NCBI GenBank assembly: GCA_015062715.1
Contig: SUUD01000163.1
Coordinates: forward strand, 1-5,099
Reading direction: 5' to 3'
Source of the DNA: Olsenella sp.
Lineage (GTDB): Bacteria > Actinomycetota > Coriobacteriia > Coriobacteriales > Atopobiaceae
Length of the DNA stretch: 5,099 bases
In this document: positions 1-5,099 of the stretch, piece after piece
How positions within the stretch are numbered: the first letter of the stretch is position 1
How the letters are laid out: every line of letters begins with the position of its first letter
Notes under the pieces: model-generated
What the model was told of the DNA's origin: nothing
The model's database searches: none
What the model saw: only the letters and a program-made list of their open reading frames with translations
Position numbers and translations under genes: made by a program

Positions 1-246
1 ATACGGTGGCTCTGTGGCCACCTGGGCCTTTCACTCGACGAGGTGTGTGTCTTCGGCGACTCCGACAACGACGCCGAGATGCTCGCCCTGGTGCCCAACT
101 CGGTCGTGGTTGCCGGCGCCTCCGAGAAGGCCGAGAAGGCCGCACGCTGGCACATCGGGCCCGCGGGCGAGGACTCCGTGGCCCAGGCCCTCATGGAGAT
201 TGCCGAGGCCACCAGCGAGGGTCGCCTCCCCTCGTTCATGTCATAG
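1..246 (+). CDS. HAD-superfamily hydrolase (Cof/HAD-IIB type), C-terminal fragment
   Basis: The 5' end lies outside the window. Frame 1 is open from the first base and ends at TAG (244-246), leaving 81 visible residues. Residues 19-24 read GDSDND, followed by AEML; this is HAD motif IV, whose acidic residues hold the catalytic Mg2+. The lead-in LGLSLDEVCVFGDSDNDAEM is typical of Cof-type/HAD-IIB sugar-phosphate phosphatases, as is the later stretch with VVVAGASEKAEKAA, where family members place the cap-side helix and the 'A..VA..' segment. Known role of the family: cytoplasmic Mg2+-dependent dephosphorylation of sugar phosphates, nucleotides or cofactors such as PLP or FMN precursors. The substrate cannot be read from this end, because motifs I-III and the cap domain are missing. 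The gene converges on the GH3 gene, so the two are not an operon. The family call is solid; the substrate is unknown. Confidence 0.88.
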   Translation: MRWLCGHLGLSLDEVCVFGDSDNDAEMLALVPNSVVVAGASEKAEKAARWHIGPAGEDSVAQALMEIAEATSEGRLPSFMS

Positions 247-247
247 C

Positions 248-309
248 GGGACACTCACCCCGGAGGATTTGTCCCACTCTGGGGCACTCGGCCCGGAGGA
301 TTCGTCCCA
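248..309. repeat. Tandem pair of 29-bp palindromic intergenic repeats
   Basis: Two copies, at 248-276 and 281-309, align without gaps and match at 25 of 29 positions; a 4-base spacer (ctct) separates them. Both share the core cccggaggatt and the end cgtccca/tgtccca. Copy 1 has perfect 6-bp inverted ends, GGGACA (248-253) and TGTCCC (270-275), so its transcript could form a hairpin; copy 2 has a degenerate left end (GGGGCA). The array starts one base after the stop codon of the HAD gene. It may be a REP/MITE-like intergenic element or part of a transcription end site. The repeat itself is seen directly; its function is inference. Confidence 0.7.
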
Positions 310-316
310 ACAGGAA

Positions 317-345
317 GGCGGGGCGCCCACGATGGACGCCCCGCC
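317..345 (-). terminator. GC-rich hairpin, probable terminator of the GH3 gene
   Basis: Perfect 9-bp arms, GGCGGGGCG (317-325) and CGCCCCGCC (337-345), enclose an 11-base interval that can add a 2-bp CC/GG extension past one mismatch. The hairpin lies 33 bases beyond the GH3 stop, in a convergent gap. Read on the minus strand it is followed by TTCCTGTT, a weak T-rich tail; read on the plus strand there is no T-run. It therefore fits best as the end of the minus-strand transcript, possibly also slowing the HAD transcript. Confidence 0.55.
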
Positions 346-377
346 CCAGGGGGGAGAGAATCCCTGCTGACTAGGCC

Positions 378-3230
378 CTATGCTGCCTTGGCCTTCTTGA
401 GCGCCAGGTAGCCGCCGCCAATGACCAGAGCTGCGATGAGCGCGTCGATCACGTAGGCAGCAACCTTCCAGCCCTCGATGCCGCCCTGCTGGTGAGCCTC
501 GTCATAGGCCCAGCAGTTGGAGGTGGTGTAGAGGATGTTGTGCATCGCGGTGCGCATATACTGCACGTTGGAGGCCGCGGTCTTGTCGGTCACCTGGTTG
601 GGACCGCCCTCGAAGGTGGAGAGCATCGCGTCGACGCCGCCGTACAGGGCCATGTCGGCGTTCATGAAGCCGTGGCCGTTGTTGCGGAAGAAGTCGGACA
701 CGATGAACCCGCGGAAGCCCCACTCACCGCGCAGGATGTCGTTGTTGAGCGCGGGGATCTCGCCGACCCACTTGTTGCCCAGGAAGGCCCACGACTCCAT
801 CGCGGCGTCGGCGCCACCCTCCTTGACGGCGATCTCGAAGGGCTTGAGGTAGATCTCGCGCATGGACTGCTCGGTGGCCCAGGCACAGACCATCTTGCCG
901 TTGGAGTCGTACATGGCGAAGTGCTTGATGGTGGAGTAGACGCCCTGGCTGTGGGCGCCGCGCACCGCGTCAGCGGCCATCCAGCCGGCCAGCACGCCAT
1001 CCTCGGAGAAATACTCGTAGTTACGGGCGGTGAAGGCGGAGCGGTGGGTGTTGAGGCCCGGCGCGTACCAGCCGGAGGAGTTCATCTCCTGGCTCATCTT
1101 GCCCATCATCTCGCCCCACTGGTAGGCCAGCTCGTGGTTCCAGGTGCAGGTGATGACGACCTCGATGGGGAAGCCGATGGAGCCGGCGCCGGTGAAGTTG
1201 TTGTTGATGGCGGCGGGACCGTCGGAATCGACGTTCTGGACCTTGCCGATGCTGGGAATGGCCGGGGTCTGATAGCCCGAGAGAGCGATGGTGGCAGCCA
1301 TCTCCTCGACGGTCAGCTGGTCGAGCAGGGCGTCCCAGGTGGGATCGTCGTAGTCGAGGCCGCGCACGTCGTAGATGGTGAGGTCGCCGGCGGCCCCGGT
1401 GGTGGGCATCTCGGCCGCGGGGTCGACGTAGGCCATGGGGTCGTAGTTGGCGTTGAGGTGGTAGCCCGCGACGTACTCCTCGGGCATGTTGGTGTCGGCA
1501 GGCGCAGCCGTGGCCTCGGCATAGTTGGCGAAGTGGCCGGCGCGCGAGAGGTAGGTCACGTTGCCCTGGGCATCCTGCAGGCGGTTGACGGCCGCGACGT
1601 CGTCGGACTCGCGCGGGTTGGACTCGTCGTAGGTGACGGTCTCGGGCACGGCGTAGGTCTCGCTGTCGAGCACGTCGTGCGAGTTCGCCTTGATGGCGAT
1701 CTCGTAGTCGCCGGCCTCGAGCACGTAGCAGCCAGCGCCGTTCTCGTCAAAGGAGGCCATGTCCTCAACGGCGAAGGTAATGGTGATGGTCTGGCTCTCG
1801 CCCGGCTCGAGCAGCTTGGTCTTCTCGTAGCGCACGAGGTTGGCAGACGCCTTCTCGATGCCGCCGTCGGTGTAGGGCGGGCTGTAGTAGACCTCGACGA
1901 CGTCCTTGCCGGCCACAGAGCCGGTGTTGGTGACGGTCACGTCAAAGCTGATCTGTCCGTCGGCCTCGGTGATGGGGCCCATCTCCTGTTCGAAGGTGGT
2001 GTAGGACAGGCCGTAGCCAAACGGGTACTGCACAGTGGCGTCGTAGTCGATGATGCCCTCGACATCGGCTGTCTCGTAGAACCTGTAGCCCACGTAGATG
2101 TTCTCGACGTAGTTGATGAAGGCCGGCGAGTAGTTGGTGGGGACGCCCGCATTCATGCCCTCGACGGTCATGTCGAGCAGGTTGGCGTAGTCGGTCTTCT
2201 CGGCGTTGTTGTAGTAGGGCGCGGCGTCGATGTCGTACACGAAGGTGTCGTTGGTCCTGCCGGAGGGGTTCACGGTGCCGGCGAGGATCTCGCCCAGCGC
2301 AGTGAAGCCCACGTTGCCAGGGCCAGGCGCCCACACGACGGCCTTGATCTGCGGGTACTCCTCGACAAAGCCCAGCTCGAAGGCATAGGCGCCGTTGTAG
2401 ACGACCACGACGTCGTCGAAGTTGGCGCAGACCAAGTCGACCATGTCGGCCTCGGACTGGGAGAGCTGCAGGTAGTGGTCGCCCGCCTCCCAGTCGGCAT
2501 ACTCCTCGGAGTTGTTCTGGAAGACCGCCTGGCTCATGTCCTGCGGGATGTCGGAGTGGCCCTCGCCCGCAAGGCGGGAGATCACGATGACGGCGGTTTC
2601 CGAGTAGTCCTTGGCACCAGCGATGAGCCCGTCAGGGTAGGTGGACGCGGGCGGCTCGGGGAGGTCCCAGTTCTGGGCGGTGATGGAGACCGCGGCGCGG
2701 CTCTCGGCGTAGCCCAGGTAGAAGTCGACCAGGTCCTGGTTGACCTCGAAGCCAGAGCCCTTGAGGCCATCGATGAGGCTCACGACCGGGAAGAGATCGT
2801 TGATGCCGCCGGAGCCGGCACCGCCGTAGATGGGGTTGGTCGAGGCCCAGCCAAAGAGGTTGAGCTTGGTTCCCTCGGCAAGCGGCAGGGTCGCGTCCTC
2901 GTTCTCGAGCAGGACGAAGCCCTCGCGCGCGATGTCTGCCGCGACGGCGGAAGCCTCCTCGGTGGTCTCCTCGGTGACCTGACCACTGCCCGTAGCAAGG
3001 GTGATGAGCGTCGACATGGGACCGAAGCAGATCATGTTGACGGTCACGGCAATGCCCGCCAGCGCGGCGAGCCAGGACAGCTTGCGGATGAGCCCGCGCC
3101 TGGGCTGCTCCTGCTTGCCAGCCACGACGGTTGCCACGATGGCGGCCACCAGGAAGAGCGCGATGGCGATCAGGTAGGGCTTGAGTCCCTGCAGGACGCC
3201 AATCAGGTCTTCCATCTCGAACGAAATCAT
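378..3230 (-). CDS. Membrane-anchored glycoside hydrolase family 3 protein with reversed domain order
   Basis: Predicted 950 aa, probably an exo-acting beta-glycosidase (beta-glucosidase-like) that releases sugars from glycans outside the membrane. Order seen: TM1 (about 18-38), basic loop QPRRGLIRK, TM2 (51-70), GH3 alpha/beta-sandwich domain (about 92-413, with AREGFVLLENEDATLPL, GAGSGGI, GRTND and YPFGYGLSYTTF), fibronectin-III-like domain (about 415-528), linker, TIM-barrel GH3 domain (about 636-873), TM3 (923-944) and tail KKAKAA. Most GH3 enzymes have the barrel first. Likely catalytic residues: nucleophile D846 in FIVSDFF (codon 693-695); acid/base candidate E223 in AGEGHSD; KHF at 769-771. 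The positive-inside rule places the catalytic part outside. Start: ATG at 3230 has AAAGGGGG 7 bases upstream; ATG 3236 is too close to that site, and ATG 3296 would fall almost at the predicted transcript start. Divergent from the TetR gene, which is its likely regulator. Family call firm; substrate unknown. Confidence 0.9.
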   Translation of the reverse strand: MISFEMEDLIGVLQGLKPYLIAIALFLVAAIVATVVAGKQEQPRRGLIRKLSWLAALAGIAVTVNMICFGPMSTLITLATGSGQVTEETTEEASAVAADIAREGFVLLENEDATLPLAEGTKLNLFGWASTNPIYGGAGSGGINDLFPVVSLIDGLKGSGFEVNQDLVDFYLGYAESRAAVSITAQNWDLPEPPASTYPDGLIAGAKDYSETAVIVISRLAGEGHSDIPQDMSQAVFQNNSEEYADWEAGDHYLQLSQSEADMVDLVCANFDDVVVVYNGAYAFELGFVEEYPQIKAVVWAPGPGNVGFTALGEILAGTVNPSGRTNDTFVYDIDAAPYYNNAEKTDYANLLDMTVEGMNAGVPTNYSPAFINYVENIYVGYRFYETADVEGIIDYDATVQYPFGYGLSYTTFEQEMGPITEADGQISFDVTVTNTGSVAGKDVVEVYYSPPYTDGGIEKASANLVRYEKTKLLEPGESQTITITFAVEDMASFDENGAGCYVLEAGDYEIAIKANSHDVLDSETYAVPETVTYDESNPRESDDVAAVNRLQDAQGNVTYLSRAGHFANYAEATAAPADTNMPEEYVAGYHLNANYDPMAYVDPAAEMPTTGAAGDLTIYDVRGLDYDDPTWDALLDQLTVEEMAATIALSGYQTPAIPSIGKVQNVDSDGPAAINNNFTGAGSIGFPIEVVITCTWNHELAYQWGEMMGKMSQEMNSSGWYAPGLNTHRSAFTARNYEYFSEDGVLAGWMAADAVRGAHSQGVYSTIKHFAMYDSNGKMVCAWATEQSMREIYLKPFEIAVKEGGADAAMESWAFLGNKWVGEIPALNNDILRGEWGFRGFIVSDFFRNNGHGFMNADMALYGGVDAMLSTFEGGPNQVTDKTAASNVQYMRTAMHNILYTTSNCWAYDEAHQQGGIEGWKVAAYVIDALIAALVIGGGYLALKKAKAA

Positions 3231-3279
3231 GTGCATTCCCCCTTTCCCCTGCTTCCCGCACCATAACGGGACAGCTTTC

Positions 3280-3307
3280 TTGCAACTAATAAACACCTGT
3301 CTATAAT
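3280..3307 (+). promoter_or_regulatory. Predicted promoter of the TetR gene
   Basis: TTGCAA (3280-3285), a 16-base spacer and a perfect TATAAT (3302-3307) form a good sigma-70-type promoter in a locally AT-rich island of an otherwise GC-rich window. Transcription would start near 3314, giving a leader of about 80 bases before the preferred tetR start. It overlaps the divergent GH3 promoter, so polymerase binding at the two is probably mutually exclusive. Confidence 0.6.
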
Positions 3308-3312
3308 TAGAC
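3299..3312. promoter_or_regulatory. 14-bp palindrome over both -10 elements, candidate TetR operator
   Basis: GTCTA-TAAT-TAGAC is an inverted repeat with perfect 5-bp arms and a 4-base centre. It covers the -10 hexamers of both predicted promoters, so a bound repressor would block both genes. TetR-family dimers usually bind short palindromes between divergent genes, which makes this the leading operator candidate. A second small inverted repeat, TTGT-AAG-ACAA (3324-3334), covers the GH3 -35 region and is a weaker alternative. Confidence 0.4.
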
Positions 3313-3334
3313 TATGCGTTGAGTTGTAAGACAA
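3306..3334 (-). promoter_or_regulatory. Predicted promoter of the GH3 gene
   Basis: On the minus strand, TTGTCT (3334-3329) and TCTAAT (3311-3306) are separated by 17 bases, matching the sigma-70-type consensus at 4/6 and 5/6. Transcription would start near 3299, leaving a leader of about 70 bases before the ATG at 3230. An alternative is TTACAA with TATAGA at 18 bases, shifted slightly downstream. The -10 overlaps the -10 of the opposite promoter. Prediction from consensus only. Confidence 0.5.
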
Positions 3335-3394
3335 TGAACAGGTTCGCGAAGCTGTCGACAAATTGACGGAATCGAGAAAGTGACGGTGGCTGAC

Positions 3395-3937
3395 ATGGCC
3401 GAGGAGACCAGGCACGAGGACCGGCGCGCCCGCTACACAAGACAGGTCATCCACGAGGCCTTCTTCGAGTTGATGTGCGAGGAGGGATTCGCCAAGATGA
3501 CGGTGGCGGACATATGCCGTCGCGCCGAGATAAACCGCGGCACCTTCTACCTGCACTACGTAGACAAGTTCGCCCTGCTCGACGAAGTGATTGACGAGGC
3601 GCTCGACGCCGACCCGCCCTTTGAGGAGCTCGACAACACGCTCTGCCAGCGCATACCGACAAACGAGGCCTATCGACTCCTGTACTCAAGTCCAGACACG
3701 CTTCCGCACGTCATGTCCCGCATCATCGAGCGTGGCGGGGAGACGGGCATCCCGTACGTCATGCAGAAGACGGGCTTGGACGAGGACATCGCCCGGCTCG
3801 TGTTCATCTTTGCCGCGTCCGGGAACATGGCCGTCAACAATCAGATGGGCTGGAAGCGCGGCAAGCGCTTCAACGAGGTCCAGGCCCTGTTGCGGGAGCT
3901 TTACGAAGCCGGGCTCGAGCACATCCGCAGTAAGTGA
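3395..3937 (+). CDS. TetR/AcrR-family transcriptional regulator
   Basis: About 180 aa, a normal size for the family. The N-terminal DNA-binding domain is clear: RYTRQVIHEAFFELM (13-27) as helix 1, EEGFAKMTVADICRRAEI (29-46) leading through helix 2, then NRGTFYLHYVDKFALLDEV (47-65) holding the recognition helix and the typical 'GTFY.HY.dK..L' signature. The rest, about 66-180, is a divergent helical ligand-binding and dimerisation domain with no recognisable ligand. Known family role: a dimeric repressor released by a small molecule. Start choice: ATG 3395 has GGTGG five bases upstream; GTG 3380 or GTG 3386 would add 5 or 3 residues and cannot be excluded. It is divergent from the GH3 gene across a shared promoter region, suggesting autorepression plus control of GH3. 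The NifX-like gene follows 46 bases downstream. Confidence 0.9.
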   Translation: MAEETRHEDRRARYTRQVIHEAFFELMCEEGFAKMTVADICRRAEINRGTFYLHYVDKFALLDEVIDEALDADPPFEELDNTLCQRIPTNEAYRLLYSSPDTLPHVMSRIIERGGETGIPYVMQKTGLDEDIARLVFIFAASGNMAVNNQMGWKRGKRFNEVQALLRELYEAGLEHIRSK

Positions 3938-3971
3938 GACAATGGGGGCAGGTCCCCTCAGGCACTACCAC

Positions 3972-3977
3972 AAGGAG
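3972..3977 (+). promoter_or_regulatory. Ribosome binding site of the NifX-like gene
   Basis: AAGGAG lies 6 bases before ATG 3984. This strong Shine-Dalgarno match fixes the start, although the reading frame stays open far upstream through the tetR gene. Confidence 0.8.
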
Positions 3978-3983
3978 AGAGAC

Positions 3984-4382
3984 ATGATCGTCGCCGCAAC
4001 CTACGAGAACGGACAGCTCTTCCAGCACTTCGGGCGCACGCCCGCCTTCAAGCTCTACGAGATCGAGGACGGTGCCATCGTGCGCGCCGGCATCCTCGAC
4101 CCCGAGGGCGCGGGCCACGGGGCCCTCGTAGGCGTGCTCATGCAGTACGGGGTCGAGGCCCTCATCTGCGGCGGCATCGGGCCGGGTGCGGTCAACTTCC
4201 TCGCCCAGGCGGGCATCGAGGTCTACGCGGGCGTCTCGGGCAGCGCCGACGAGGCAGCCGCGGCGCTCGCCGCGGGCACGCTCGAGCAGGTCGCCGAGGC
4301 AAACTGCGACCATCACGGCCACGAGCACGGCGAGGGCGGCTGCGGCCACCACGCAGAGGGCGAGCATCACTGCTGCCACTAG
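3984..4382 (+). CDS. Dinitrogenase Fe-Mo cofactor (NifX/NifB-type) family protein with His/Cys-rich tail
   Basis: 132 aa, soluble, with no signal peptide. Residues 1-107 form one NifX/NifB C-terminal-like domain: MIVAATYENGQLFQHFGRTP at the start (family pattern 'G.v..HFG...'), FKLYEIEDG, then GVEALICGGIGPGAVNFLAQ (56-75), AGIEVYAGVSG and an Ala-rich final helix. In nitrogen fixers this fold carries or inserts Fe-S/Fe-Mo cofactor precursors. Stand-alone copies are widespread in anaerobes that do not fix nitrogen, where the role is poorly known and probably concerns Fe-S cluster or metal handling. Residues 108-132 form a tail with 9 His and 4 Cys (CDHHGHEHG ... GCGHH ... HHCCH), strongly suggesting metal binding (Ni, Zn, Cu or Fe). 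It follows tetR by 46 bases and may be co-transcribed. No nif genes are visible, so nitrogen fixation should not be inferred. Confidence 0.88.
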   Translation: MIVAATYENGQLFQHFGRTPAFKLYEIEDGAIVRAGILDPEGAGHGALVGVLMQYGVEALICGGIGPGAVNFLAQAGIEVYAGVSGSADEAAAALAAGTLEQVAEANCDHHGHEHGEGGCGHHAEGEHHCCH

Positions 4383-4393
4383 ACAACCGCATC

Positions 4394-4424
4394 ATGCGTC
4401 GGGAGCCTCTGGCCCCCGACGCAT
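4394..4424. terminator. Strong hairpin between convergent genes, probable bidirectional terminator
   Basis: Perfect 10-bp arms, ATGCGTCGGG (4394-4403) and CCCGACGCAT (4415-4424), with an inner GCC-TCT-GGC stem-loop, form one long hairpin. It begins 11 bases after the NifX-like stop and lies 18 bases beyond the stop of the opposing cardiolipin synthase gene. Neither strand has a T-run after the stem, so if it terminates transcription it is not a textbook intrinsic terminator. Its position suits an end site for both transcripts. Confidence 0.6.
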
Positions 4425-4442
4425 CCCGACCCGTCAGTACCC

Positions 4443-5099
4443 CTACAGCAGCGGGGCCAGCAGGCGCAGCACCGTCGTGAGCAGCTCGCGCCCCAGGCCG
4501 AAGTTGCACTCCTCGATCGTCATCTCATGCGAGGCGGCGATAGTGGCGGCCACGTCGTCACGCACCTCGAGCACGCCCCGCGAGCCTACCAGCAGCGTGC
4601 CGTTCTCGAAGTGGTGGTAGAGGCTGCGGTAGTCGAGGTTGAGCGTGCCCACGGTGGCGACCACGTCGTCAGCGACGAAGACCTTGGCATGCACGAAGCC
4701 GGGCGTGTACTCGAAGATGCGCACGCCGCCGGCCACCAGCTGCGCGTAGTAGGACCGCGTGATGTACCAGATGATGCGCTTGTCGGGAACGCCCGGCGTG
4801 ACGATGCGCACGTCGACCCCGCGCTTTGCGGCCAGGATGAGCGCGTTGATCATGTCGGTGTCGATGATGAGGTAGGGAGTCATCACGTAGCAGTAGTCGC
4901 GCGCCTGGTTGATGACGTTGAGGTAGACGTCCTGGCCGGTCTTGTCCTCGGTGAAGGGTGACTCGGCATACGGCGCGATGTAGCCGTCCAGCTCGCCTGC
5001 CAGCGGCTCGGCCGCAAAGGCCCGGTAGTCCTCGTCCTGGTGGCGCAGGGCGTTCCACATGGTGAGGAAGATGACGGTGTACGACCACACGCACTCCCC
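4443..5099 (-). CDS. cls: Cardiolipin synthase (phospholipase D family), C-terminal part
   Basis: The gene runs off the right edge: the frame is open to base 5099, giving 218 visible residues of a protein usually near 480-510 aa. The GTG at 5088-5090 is an internal Val, not a start. Counting from that Val, WSYTVIFLTMWN (2-13) matches the end of the first PLD domain. The second domain follows: YVMTPYLIIDTDMINAL (68-84), then the HKD motif in FVHAKVFVADDVVATVGTLN (H134, K136, D141), then LDYRSLYHHFENG, a signature of bacterial cardiolipin synthases rather than generic PLD nucleases. The end LRLLAPLL is typical of Cls C-termini. Role: condenses two phosphatidylglycerol molecules to cardiolipin plus glycerol at the cytoplasmic membrane. 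The N-terminal membrane segments and first HKD motif lie outside the window. Convergent with the NifX-like gene. Confidence 0.93.
   Translation of the reverse strand, partial: GECVWSYTVIFLTMWNALRHQDEDYRAFAAEPLAGELDGYIAPYAESPFTEDKTGQDVYLNVINQARDYCYVMTPYLIIDTDMINALILAAKRGVDVRIVTPGVPDKRIIWYITRSYYAQLVAGGVRIFEYTPGFVHAKVFVADDVVATVGTLNLDYRSLYHHFENGTLLVGSRGVLEVRDDVAATIAASHEMTIEECNFGLGRELLTTVLRLLAPLL

Noticed and set aside
6..374. Two overlapping plus-strand open frames covering the HAD gene end and the repeat region.
   Set aside because: Arg/Pro-rich shadow translations; the HAD motif frame is the true one and ends at 246.
492..3266. A 924-codon open frame on the plus strand, antisense to the GH3 gene.
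   Set aside because: Its translation is a low-complexity run of Val, Gly, His, Asp and Leu with no recognisable motif, as expected from the mirror frame of a GC-rich gene. The opposite strand carries a clear GH3 protein.
3231..3296. An upstream ATG (3296) that would add 22 residues to the GH3 protein.
   Set aside because: It falls about at the predicted transcription start and has no ribosome site. AAAGGGGG stands at the right distance only for the ATG at 3230.
3591..3983. An open frame running through tetR into the NifX-like gene, which could suggest a longer 263-residue protein.
   Set aside because: The upstream part is an Arg/Ser/Pro-rich shadow of tetR. The family domain begins exactly at ATG 3984, which has a strong ribosome site.
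3938..3983. A transcription terminator between tetR and the NifX-like gene.
   Set aside because: The only stem is 4 bp GGGG/CCCC with no T-run after it, too weak to call.
3984..4382. Evidence for nitrogen fixation because of the NifX-like gene.
   Set aside because: Single-domain members of this family are common in organisms without nitrogenase, and no other nif gene is visible.
4527..4961. A 144-codon open frame on the plus strand opposite the cardiolipin synthase gene.
   Set aside because: No motif, with composition typical of an antisense shadow; the minus strand has a full HKD motif.

Overview
This is a GC-rich, densely coded bacterial window with five protein genes, two of them cut by the window edges. 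Codon use, gene content and short palindromic intergenic repeats suggest a high-GC anaerobic actinobacterium of the Coriobacteriia (Olsenella/Atopobium/Collinsella-like). That is an inference from style and cannot be proven here. No rRNA, tRNA, CRISPR array, insertion sequence or phage gene was seen, and no stretch longer than about 165 bases lacks a gene.

Layout, left to right: (1) the 3' end of a HAD-superfamily (Cof/IIB-type) phosphatase gene on the + strand. (2) A short convergent intergenic region holding two tandem copies of a 29-bp repeat and a GC-rich hairpin. (3) A long minus-strand gene for a membrane-tethered glycoside hydrolase family 3 (GH3) protein in which the two usual GH3 domains are in reversed order. 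(4) An AT-richer divergent intergenic region (about 3231-3394) with overlapping, oppositely directed promoter-like sequences and a 14-bp palindrome. (5) A TetR-family regulator on the + strand. (6) A NifX/NifB-type dinitrogenase Fe-Mo cofactor family protein with a His/Cys-rich tail, 46 bases downstream on the same strand. (7) A strong hairpin in the next convergent gap. (8) The 3' part of a minus-strand cardiolipin synthase gene running off the right edge.

How they may work together: the TetR gene and the GH3 gene are divergent and appear to share one control region, so the simplest model is a TetR regulator that represses itself and the surface glycosidase, released by a small ligand. The NifX-like gene lies close behind tetR and may be co-transcribed with it, although its role (metal or Fe-S cluster handling) has no obvious link to glycan hydrolysis. 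The HAD phosphatase and cardiolipin synthase face the block from either side, each separated from it by a hairpin, and look like unrelated housekeeping genes. The most unusual items are the permuted, doubly membrane-anchored GH3 protein, its shared control region and the tandem 29-bp repeat.
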